Source: Myrica gale (lineage: Eukaryota; Streptophyta; Magnoliopsida; Fagales; Myricaceae). Taken from it: a stretch of 64,000 bases of DNA. Positions 12,761 to 23,016 of the stretch are shown here, in pieces (the stretch's first letter is position 1; each line of letters opens with the position of its first letter). Below the pieces are notes generated by a model. It made no database searches, was not told where the DNA came from, and saw nothing but the letters and a program-made list of their open reading frames with translations. The stretch is from the NCBI GenBank assembly GCA_963930655.1, contig OZ005600.1, positions 5,521,501-5,585,500 of the forward strand, in the 5' to 3' direction. Both the position numbers and the translations under genes were made by a program.

Positions 12761-13207
12761 AACTGCTCCCTAGCACCTGGCCGGGTCCGCCCTCCCCTTC
12801 CCTTCACACTCAAGTGTTTCCAAAAGGAGCTTAGGCCGTTCATCATCTGCCTCTTGCAACCCATATAAGGCTTTGGTGAATATAATTACTATTTTTTCTT
12901 TTTGGTTCAAAAGAAAATGAAATCATATACTGTATTTTCTTTGCTTATATACTTACTGGTACCTATTCGAAATATACTGTAAAATCGTGATAGTACTTTT
13001 AAATAAAAAAATAAAAAAGAGGAAAAGAATCGATACGGATACGGTATTTTCGCTGCAATGGGGACCTACAATTACGGCAGCCTATGTCCAACGCAAACGT
13101 GACGCAACATATTTAAATGAAAGGGAAACAAAACTAAAAGGATCAAATTTCTTACGTACAAATACTGTACTCACACTCGAGGACGAGGATTTCAGATATC
13201 GTACATA
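12761..13207. other. spacer between the kinase fragment and the kinase gene
   Basis: No gene seen. An AT-rich stretch between the end of the duplicated kinase homology and the stop codon of the larger kinase gene; it should include that gene's 3' UTR on the minus strand. Confidence 0.35.
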
Positions 13208-14194
13208 TTAACGACCTGAGACCTGAGAGACGGAGACAGTGGCATTAGATGTGGCGGATCCGGTTGAAGTGGACGTGTCTCCACGGACCTTCTTGTCAGA
13301 ATCAACGTAGGCTGGCTTAGTTGGTGGAGCATGCTCCAGTGAACCCTCCTTGCTTTTTAGTGACACCACCACTTCAGACATCGGGGGCCTTAGAGCAGCT
13401 GAAGACTGAGTGCACCTTAGAGCTATCTCTATGATTTTTTTGATTTCTTCTGCTGTGTAGTCTTTTGGGTCCAAGGTTTCGTCCACCAACTCGAAATGCA
13501 TGTCATTCTCATACAGTTTCCATGCCTATTGTCCATATTGTCAAATAAGAAGGAAACAGATTATGAACCCACAAATACAAGCAATCTGATTGAATCACAG
13601 GGTTCAAATGAAACAAAACATTGCTTGAAAGTAGACTGAGAATTCTAGGAAGAAGTACATATATCAGCTTGAAATTTTTGTCCCCTATAAGCAACTTAAT
13701 GAGAAGAGATCAAAAAGTATCAAACCTTAGGTGACAGACCATGACACTCATTGTGCAAACCAATATAACCTAGTACTTACTAGAAGTCCTTACACTGCAT
13801 TATGCAGTAGATATGCATTCCCTTCATTTGTTCTTAAGATCTAGGGATAGTAGAACCATAATTGATTTGGAAAAATTACCCGTTCAAGTAGGTATTCGCC
13901 TTCAGGTTCATTCTTCACTTCACTGCTTTTCTGGCCGCATATAATCTCAAGCACGACGACACCGAAACTGTAAGTATCCGCCTTCTCTGATAACTGACCA
14001 TGGATCGCATACTCCGGTGCCGTATATCCTCTGATGGATCAAATCAACTTAGCTATCATATAATAATGGTAAAGAGCAAAAAAAGATCTGATGGCTCAGT
14101 ATCCATCATAGCTCGTCACACATATCATGCTGTGAAGTCATGATGCATATGCAAATTCCAAAGGAGGTCTGGTGAGTTTAGCTTGTCTGACTTA

Positions 14195-14518
<324 letters not shown>

Positions 14519-16608
14519 TCATAACGGAGTGGACATTTTAAAATCGAAATCCAGAGCAGAAAATATTATATGCAGAAACATGCAAACCTCTGGCTTTTTG
14601 ATGTATTTGGTTCTTCTCACAAGGTTAGGCCTTCCTAGTTCACAGATTCATTGAATTCTCTTCTCAGCCTAAACTATCCCTTCTATATTCATTGAATCCG
14701 TCTGTCAAACAACACACTGAGCACTAGTCTGAGAACTTTTCGATGCTGCATATTGGCCCCAAAAGTCAGATCCTAGGATCACCTTCTTTACATCTATACT
14801 AGTAAAAATTAAACTCCTCTACTAGTCACCTGGCCTCTCAAAGGACTAAAAATAAACAAAGCAAGAAATTGAAGAATAAAGAAGGAGATCTGGCCATCCA
14901 TAATACGTGATCGGCAATTATATTTGCACGAGCTTTTCTCCAACTAATTAAATGCGAGTGTGAAAAATAGTTTTCTATTCCCAACAATCAAAGCTTTCTC
15001 AAGATTGGAGAGTTGAGCTTAAGTTACCAAATAAGAATTTGTCCAGGCTACTGTTTGCCATGTATTCATAGACAAGAAGTTGTTCTGGTCCTTTGCTGCA
15101 ACACCCAAGAAGACGGATGAGATTCCGATGATGAACATTACTTATAAGCTTCACTTCACTTTCAAAATCTGCTTTCGCCCTGGAGGATTGGCCTATAGCT
15201 AATCTTTTGACAGCAATTACCTTGCCATTTTTCAGAGTACCCTAGTCAATGATGCAAAGATAAGGGAAGGAGAATTCATCAGTATAAAACGAGAGGCTTA
15301 TAAATGCAATGTTAATTGTAGATGAAGACCATGATAACAACAAAAATGCGAATGGAGATACATAGAGGACATCAGTGCCTTTACATTTTACAGGGAAAAA
15401 AAACAGAGAGGGGGGAGGGGAGGGGAGGAGTGTCCGGGGGGAGTTCACTTTAATTCTACCTTGAATACATCACCAAAACCTCCTTCTCCAAGTTTGTTTT
15501 CTACACTGAAATTTTTTGCAGCGGATTTCAAATCTTTGTACTTGTAATTCACTGGACCTCTCAGCTCAGTTGCCCCTAATATGTCACCTGCTACGAAGGA
15601 AAACCATTGTAGTCGTCTCATATACGCAGCAAACTCGTACGTAATTACAGATAATTGGATGTATCCAGAATCAATATTTAGCCGCAGATGACAATGAAAG
15701 GAAAAAGCTTTACGAGAGAAGCAGCAGTATACATACTTTAGAAGACGGCCATACTAAAAATACTGTTTCGAAGACAGGAAGGGACATCGAAATGTAACAA
15801 ATGTTGAAAAGATGGTTTGAAAAAAAAAATTCCATAGCTCCTATAACTAATTGTCCTAGCAAACAAACGGGCACAAAATATGGCTTAGAAAAAAAATCCT
15901 AAAACATCCTAAATAAAATGTAACAGGAAAACCTTTTCTCCTTGCTTTACCTCTAAAAGGTGCCTTGGTCCTTCTTGACAGTTTATACCAGACAAGAAAA
16001 GCTACGATCAGGAGAGAACCTGCACCTCCAACTACTCCTCCAATAATAGCTTTCTTCTTGCTTGAACTTCCTGTAATAAAAGATGGGGCGTCACGATTAC
16101 AATACTCAAAAGATTTCAAGATATTGTAACAGTACGAAACAGTTGATTATAGTGGCTCACTACAGAGCAGTACTACTTAGAATGGGGAAAAGAAGTCGCC
16201 CAAGACTCACCATTTCCTAAGACGGGACTGATATTAGTAGTTTGGTTATCAGCAAAGAAGGCTGTGTCTGAGTACCTCAGGAAACACCCAGCATCAACTG
16301 CCCTAGCGTCTGTAGCAGGAAGACATAGTCGCGCATTGTCGGACGCTAGTTTCAAGCAATTCTGGCAACCACTCTCAGTAGCTGTTTCGACACACTGTGC
16401 CACAGCATACACATTGCCACCACCAACAGCCACTTCCCTCGTACTTGCAGCGTAGAAACCATTTATCCTAGGCGTTGCGACTAGGAGATCTGCTAACAAT
16501 CCTCCCGCCGTTGCGGTAAAAGCAGTAGAATGCGATGCCGTCTGATTCCCGCAAATCCCTTCACTGCCTGGCAGAACAGTCTGGTCATAGAAGCTGGCGC
16601 TCTCGTAC

Positions 16609-18393
16609 CTGAAAATTTTGAACTGTCAAACACGAAAGTTTCATTTGCCTAGAAAAAACAAAAACTCAGGTTGTTTATCGCTCCACTAGAGCAGAGAAAC
16701 TGAGGAACATGGTTGAACTGAGAGGACAAGCCATACTGAATAAAGCATTGTGTTGGGTGATTGATACATATTGTAAATGTATGAGCACAAACAATTGGAT
16801 CGAGATCTCCTACATTTTTTTTATGTAACTACTATAAAGCATGCGTAATATTATATTTACACATATTTCCGATTCGAGGATTGCTTCTATTTGCAGCTAT
16901 GAAAAAAAAGATAAAGGGCTGAGAAAATTATGTATTTTCACCATTAAATCTCAAGGCAAAAGTGGTGTTTGCAACCCAAGATTTTGGTCAAGAAAATAAT
17001 TATAAAATAATCTTTATTTTCTATCAAATCATCTATTTCTTTCTAATACAATAAATATAAAATATTCACTCAAATTCTCTCTTCATTTTTTTACCAACTT
17101 TCACAAAATTGCTACTCGTTTGTAGTCCAATGAAGTTACAATGAAAATAAATGTTGACATTTGACTTAAAAGATTGTTACCATATTTCACAATCCCTTTT
17201 GTTAAATCATCAACTATTCTAAGCTTAGAATATTTTTTTTATTAGAGATAGTGTAAATTTTAGTGAGGTTTGTTATCAACTATTCTAAGCCTATGATTGT
17301 ATATTTTACTGAGGTTTTGTTGGCACTTGTGAAAATATTGTTGGAATTTATGAAAAAAATGGTTGTCACCATCTGTTAAAAAGTTTAAGAAGATGTTTGT
17401 TTTGTAAAAATTTGTAAGATTTTGATAGAATTGCGAATATTTATGTATATTTAAGTTTTATGTAAAAGTTGGTGAAAAGTTTTAAAGATATTTAATTTTT
17501 GTTGGAGTTTGTAAAAAGGTGTAGAAATAGATGATTTTATGAATTGTTTAATAAAAAAAGTATTTGAGTTAGATGAAAAAAAATATGGAGAGAGAAAATT
17601 TGTTATAATTTTTTTTTGAAAAGATATTGCAGTTTGTGTGAAAAATGTATTGGTTTTTGTATATAAATTTTTTGAGATTTTAAATGTCCGTTTGTAAATT
17701 ATGTTAAATATATTCGTATTCTAAAGTATTTTTACAAACGAACGTGTCCTGAGAATTATTTATTTTCTCAAAACATATTATCTAATACGCAAGTACTAAC
17801 GATGATATTATTATGTTAAATCAAGATGATTCCAATGAAAATTAAATCCGTATTTTTCATGATATTCTCGACGACCTCACATTCAATCTCATAGCATTGT
17901 GTGGGTCCTTACCCGGCAATCATGTTTGAAGAAGCCGCCGGCAGCACTTTGGAATCCTGATTTGACGTTTGGACCTACGTACGACTTTACAATGCCCCAC
18001 TATTACAACCTCCCATTCCACCTGACAGGCTAATGCCAATCCCAAAAGATTCTAGTGTACTTATTGAGGTCCCCACTAGTTGAATATTCCACGGCTAAAA
18101 CAGTAGGATCAAGGATGGCTGGGTTTACGGGTCTGGTTGATATATTCCAGCAAAGCCAATGCCCATAATAGCATACCAAGATAATTTTTTTAAAAAAAAT
18201 ATTGAAGTTCCACAATAATACCGATCTTGCCAACTTTAGAAACCAAGAGCCAATGCCTTTCTAAAAGGGTAGACTCAAGACTGGGTAGTTCATGAATTTA
18301 AATAATTGTGCGATATATTATATATATATATATATTCCCCAACGGAGAGAATAAAATAAAGTAGGACAAAAAAAGGAAGCATGGAGGCTATAC
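16609..18393 (-). other. intron 1 of the kinase gene, AT-rich with repeat-like DNA
   Basis: A 1,785 nt intron, by far the largest of this gene; the others are all shorter. From about 16950 to 17760 it is very AT-rich and resembles the small inverted-repeat elements found elsewhere in the window (words such as CACTCAAATTCTCTCTTCA and TTGGTGAAAAGTT). Element ends could not be fixed. A (TA)n run lies at about 18316-18334. Confidence 0.4.
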
Positions 18394-18661
18394 CTGAGGA
18401 AGCAGCCGTCGTAGATGACACGGGCACCGTTGGCAGCAGAGCAATTACGGATTTGAGTCACGGCGGCGAAGAAACAGGCCATGCAGTCGGCACTCGATAG
18501 GTAGTTCCTTTACTGCACCATGGCGTAGACCGAACCCCTCACTTGCTGCGCGGTTGCGAAGTGTGGGTTGCTGTTGTTGCTCAGCTGTGCTGTGAGGTCC
18601 GAGAACGTTGCGTTCAGATTGGCGTAGAAGTTTACCGCGTTGGAAACGTTGTATGTGCTGC

Positions 18662-19136
18662 CAGGGCCGGCTCAAACCAAATGGGGGCATAAGGCAAAAT
18701 AAATTATTAGGCTTTTTTAATATAAAATTTAATATAAAACTTAATTTAAAATATTTAAAAATTATTAAATTTAATATAAAATATTTAAAGGCCCCATTAA
18801 TTGTTTTTTATGAGGCCCTCATACATGACATCAAGGCCCCATGACTAGAACAATTAAGAAATTTACAAGGCATTTTTTCTCTTTGAGCAAAGTTTAGAAA
18901 TATCTAAAAATGAATTTGGAGGCTTGAAAGAAATATATTAGTGCACTCATAATAAAAAAAATATGAAAATATTGCATCTTGCCATTTTTTTCTTAGCTAA
19001 GTTGTTTTTTTATTTTTAGGTCATCTACAACAACAAAAAATAAAAAATAAAAAATTATTTTTAATCTTTATGGGGCCTTGCTCAGGGTGAGGCCTTAGGC
19101 CACCGCCTAAGTTGCCTTACCCTTGAGCCGACCCTG
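18662..19136. mobile_element. non-autonomous hAT element inserted in the kinase first exon
   Basis: A 475 bp element with terminal inverted repeats CAGGGCCGGCTCAA (left) and TTGAGCCGACCCTG (right), 13 of 14 matching. It is flanked by a perfect 8 bp target duplication TGTGCTGC (18654-18661 and 19137-19144). The CAGGG terminus and 8 bp duplication are hallmarks of the hAT superfamily. The interior is AT-rich without a transposase frame, with GGGGCC/GGCCTTAGGCC words near the ends. Read in the kinase direction it introduces a stop about 15 codons inside, so it breaks the kinase reading frame unless removed by splicing. Confidence 0.93.
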
Positions 19137-19265
19137 TGTGCTGCACCCTTTGTTTAAGAGATTGATCTGTGGGTCTGCAGCACCCTGTCCCAGCAACCAC
19201 CCCCAACATATTAACGTCATAGCCAAGATCCCATGCAATTTCCTTCCGTATCGGTCCCTAAACAT

Positions 19266-20139
19266 CTTCAGCTTTTCAAGAATATCGGACGCAAAAGTTC
19301 AGGACGATGGTTAGAAGAACAAGCTAGGCAGATGTATGAGTGAAGCTAGCTTGCGGACCTTTGCCTCAGATATTTAAGGATAAGAGTTTTTAGCAGAGTA
19401 AAAATCAAGCCAAGCAAATATATGGGGAACTGGAATTCCTGAATATGCCCGAACCGGCTTGAAACTAAGCAACTTCAAATATTGGCCGGGGAACTGGAGT
19501 ACTCTTTAATTTAGAGAGAAATAACCAATTGGGCTTGGCCATAGGTGATAAGGACAAATCAAGGGTAGGGGACCGCGTGGAATCAACTACCAAAAATAAC
19601 TTCACCCCCACATGTATCAGTTGAATATATCCGGGCTTAAATTAACTAAACACTGTCAGGGTCTACTAGAGTACTACTCCAACCCAATCACGGTTCAAGG
19701 TCACAAGTCAAAATCAATGAAAGTTTGTACACTTGTACAGGAAAATTAGTAAATATGATCAGTTTAATAAGATTTGAATTAATTTCCGAATGCTATGTAT
19801 TATTATTTTTTGAAAAAAAGGTTCACGTGAATTATTATTATTACAGGTAAGCAATCAATATATTATTACATAATCTTCAATAGTTTTTCTCTTCTCTATA
19901 CGCCAACCCATGATTGGCGGTCACGAGGCAGACAGAGAATTGGCCTGGTCCGTAGGGCACGACATTGAACGATACGAATTGAACGGGGTATACAACTTGA
20001 CCACCTACCAACGTGGAAGCACATGCCCATTGGTCGAGAGGGCCTGCAGGAATTCTCTCTAAGCAGCCTGGAGATTGAAGTCAAAGTCAGCCAAACCTTT
20101 TCTGCCTTCTACAAGTTTATCGCTAAGCCATTTATCGCT
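19266..20139 (-). promoter_or_regulatory. upstream region of the disrupted kinase gene
   Basis: No gene is recognised. This region lies directly 5' of the kinase start on the minus strand and should hold its promoter. The short open frames here have no domain. No convincing core motif was assigned. Confidence 0.3.
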
Positions 20140-20309
20140 AAATGGCTTATGGTCCGTTTTTCATATATAATTTCACAAAATTTTACCCTCTCACAATAAA
20201 ATATTACAATATAATCTCTATCTCCCATCAAATCATAATTTTTCACTACAAAAAATATAAAAAATTACCTCTCTTCTCTTTTTCACTAAACTCAATACCT
20301 AAAATTTTA

Positions 20310-21164
20310 GGGTTAATATCCTTTTTAGTCCCTAGGTTTTGGGACGGTGTTCGTTTTAATCCCTAGGTTTTATTTTTGTTCAAAACAGTCCCTAAGTTAT
20401 TTACGTTTGTCTTTTTAGTCCTTCCGTCCAATTCCGTCACTCCCGAGCCCAGTCAGCTAACGGCGGGACACGTCACACCCAATAGAATATTGCCACGTGT
20501 ACTAATTTTTTTTTTTTTAAAAAATTCCACATGGTTTAAAAAAAAAAAAAACAAGGGAGATACCCCCGTGGCCACCACCGAACGGGGAGCCCAGATTTGG
20601 GCTCCCCGTCGACGGGGGTGGCCGGGGGCACTCACCCCGGCGACGGGGAGCCCAGATCTGGGCTCCCCGTCGACGGTGGTGGCCGGGGGCTCCCCGTCTG
20701 GCCACCCCCGTTCGCGCGAGGGTGGCCTCCCTGGCCACCACCGAGCGACGGGGAGCCCAGATCTGGGCTCCCCGTCGACGGTGGTGGCCGGGGGCTCCCC
20801 GTCTGGCCACCCCCGTTCGCTCGAGGGAGCCCAGATCTGGGCTCCCTCGCGCGAAGGGTGGCCAGGGAGGCCACCCTTCGCCGGCGACGGGGAGGTGGCC
20901 ACGGGAACATCCTTTGGTTTTTTTTTTTTTTTTAACCATGTGGAATTTTTTTTTTAAAAAAAAAAAAATTAGTACACGTGGCAATATTCTATTGGGTGTG
21001 ACGTGTCCCGCCGTTAGCTGACTGGGCTCGGGAGTGACGGAATGGGACTGAAGGACTAAAAAGACAAACGTAAATAACCTAGGGACTGTTTTGAACAAAA
21101 ATAAAACCTAGGGATTAAAAAGAACACCGCCCCAAAACCTAGGGACTAAAAAGGACATTAACCC
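20310..21164. mobile_element. fold-back Mutator-type non-autonomous element with GC-rich core
   Basis: An 855 bp element starting GGGTTAATATCC and ending GGACATTAACCC, flanked by a perfect 9 bp duplication AAAATTTTA (20301-20309 and 21165-21173). A 9 bp duplication indicates the Mutator (MULE) superfamily. The arms are inverted copies for well over 200 bp each. In order they hold 'ccctaggtttt' words, a CCGTTAGCTGACTGGGC block, CACGTG (20494-20499 and 20975-20980) and poly(T)/poly(A) runs. The centre (about 20560-20910) is very GC-rich and palindromic. Open frames in it exist on both strands but are by-products of the palindromes. There is no transposase. Confidence 0.9.
20584..20846. repeat. 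four near-identical short palindromes in the fold-back core
   Basis: The palindrome core AGCCCAGATCTGGGCT with GGG/CCC flanks occurs at 20584-20607 (one mismatch, AGATTT), 20645-20668, 20750-20773 and 20825-20846. They are separated by GTCGACGG and GGTGGCC(G/A)-rich spacers that are themselves partly inverted. Each can form a hairpin of about 10-12 bp, and the arrays can pair with each other. Confidence 0.9.
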
Positions 21165-21262
21165 AAAATTTTAACAACACTAAAATTTTAAAACACAAAC
21201 CCACCCTTATTCTCTTTGTGGTTAAGTTCTTTACTTACAATCCCAAGAAGTTTACTTGGGTG

Positions 21263-21430
21263 GTTAAAGATTAGGAAGCCTAAGGTGTACTTTTCCTAAG
21301 GTCTCAAGTTCGAATCCCTTAAGTACAAATAATTCTTTGGCGGGCTGTTAAAGCTTAGGAGGCCTATAGTGTGCTTTTCTTTAGGTCTCAATTTCGAATC
21401 CCCTAAGTACAAATAATTCTTTGAGGGGCT
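21263..21430 (+). repeat. 84 bp tandem duplication with tRNA-like B-box (SINE-like)
   Basis: Two direct copies, 21263-21346 and 21347-21430, both starting GTTAAAG and ending AAGTACAAATAATTCTTTG-(G/A)-GGGCT. Each includes a TTCGAATCCC(T/C)-type word like the T-arm/B-box of tRNA-derived SINEs. A tail GCATTGTCCGGAGTTTGC follows. I call it SINE-like because of the B-box; no A-box or poly(A) end was established. Confidence 0.5.
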
Positions 21431-22151
21431 GCATTGTCCGGAGTTTGCACTTTGTACTCTGAGTTACCACATTTGAGACATTACACTTTCTGATTTATAA
21501 TTTGAAGGAAAAAAAATAAACGGTGATGCAATATATTCGGGACAAGTAGTTTGTGGGTGTACGTGATAGTTTAGAGTGTAAATTACAAAATAAGTGATAC
21601 GAGTGAAAAATGTATTTTTCTTAAAAAAAACACTTATCTTTTCGGTTTCTATGAACATCTGGGACAAGAGATAAATGTGCCCGGTTGCTCACGTACTTGT
21701 TAACATACTTTCTGAAAATATAACAGTGGGTGCTAGAGTTTGCGGTATTGTTCTCTATATTGCTCTTGTTTCTCTTTCGTTTTACCCATTTTGCTTTTGC
21801 GTTCTCCAGATGTTTTGATTAGAGCCATATACAACAGTCCTTTGATTTTCCTACATAAGAATTTGTAGTTATCTGCTTAAAAGAACAATATCAGCGAGAG
21901 GGAACAAAGACAGCAAATTTTAAAAGAACAGAATCCTGTTACTAAAACTGGACCATATCATATTTTCTCACAAGACCGTAGACATGAAAAAACAAATCAC
22001 ACCTGGTTGATCCAGCAATTTATGCACAGCCTGCGTATGAGAGTCCAATTAAAAACTTGAACTAGTAGAGTAAGAAGATCTAGCAGTACATAGAAGATCT
22101 GACTAGTTGAAAGAGATGACTAAATGCGTACAACATAGAATGCATATCATG

Positions 22152-22182
<31 letters not shown>

Positions 22183-23016
22183 CACTTCCTCTCTTTTCTT
22201 GCCCTTTATTTGTTAGATTTGAGTTTAAGACCTAACCCCACCCTTTTTCTAGCCGAGCCATGCCATGAACTTGCTGAACCTTAGTCTATTTTCATTTTAT
22301 CCTCAAACCTTTTTGGTGTAAGATAAGTGGTGCACTGAATTTAACAATATACACAGATAAAATTATAGTTGCACATTAACTTTGGCTACAGATTCATACT
22401 CCAATGGTCGAACAAATGAACCAATTGATCGATACCTTATTAGTCTTTCATTCCATAAAACAATACTGAATCTGCACTTCAGAATACGCCTAGAAGAAAC
22501 GAAAAGATTTTTCATTCCAGTTTCAAGATATTCAGAACATACCCACCATTAGTACATTATCACTAACAGCCTGTTACAACAATTTTTTTCTATTTCAAAT
22601 CATCTTTATCAGTTCCTTTATGTAATAACTTTCAGTTATGCCCAAAGTCCTACCCTCGATGCCGGGATACTTGTTCAGCTAGCTAGTTTACAGTAGCACA
22701 AAATTGACAAGCCATTTACCACAGGCATGGACAAGAGGCAGTTGGCAAAGGGACACACAGCCAATATTCAGCTGGTCAAATTCCTTCACTATTATTGTTC
22801 TTTTCCTTTAGAAGGCTTAGCTTTACAACAAGGTGATACGCTGCGGCCACAACATGTGTTTTTTATATTCTTGATTAATTTTAACAACAAGGTAATCCTA
22901 CATATTCTAGCCCAAACTAGCTCATTTTCGACAAACCAGCTAAGATCCAATTTAATTTTTTAACGTGAAGGATAAGAATCTTAAAAAGAAAAGGGTCAAG
23001 GAGTGTTACCTTGTGA
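21431..23016. other. intergenic, 3' side of the PsbQ-like gene
   Basis: No gene recognised. It contains a (GA)n microsatellite at about 22152-22181. The right part should include the 3' UTR of the minus-strand PsbQ-like gene. Confidence 0.35.

Larger units (their letters stand above)
20140..21205. mobile_element. small AT-rich MITE split by the Mutator-type element
   Basis: The sequence left of 20310 (CTCTTCTCTTTTTCACTAAACTCAATACC) and right of 21173 (TTAAAACACAAACCCACC) reads as one element once the 855 bp insertion and one 9 bp duplication are ignored. It is the reverse complement of the MITE at 24517-24715 and related to those at 27787 and 61190. The right end is near 21205. The left end, near 20140-20155, is not exact. 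Confidence 0.6.

Noticed and set aside
20376..21098. Long open frames on both strands (149-193 residues) rich in Gly, Pro and Arg
   Set aside because: They fall wholly inside the fold-back element and mirror each other because the DNA is palindromic; no domain or codon bias.
22001..22013. ACCTGGTTGATCC, identical to the start of 18S rRNA
   Set aside because: The match ends after 13 bases and no further rRNA sequence follows.
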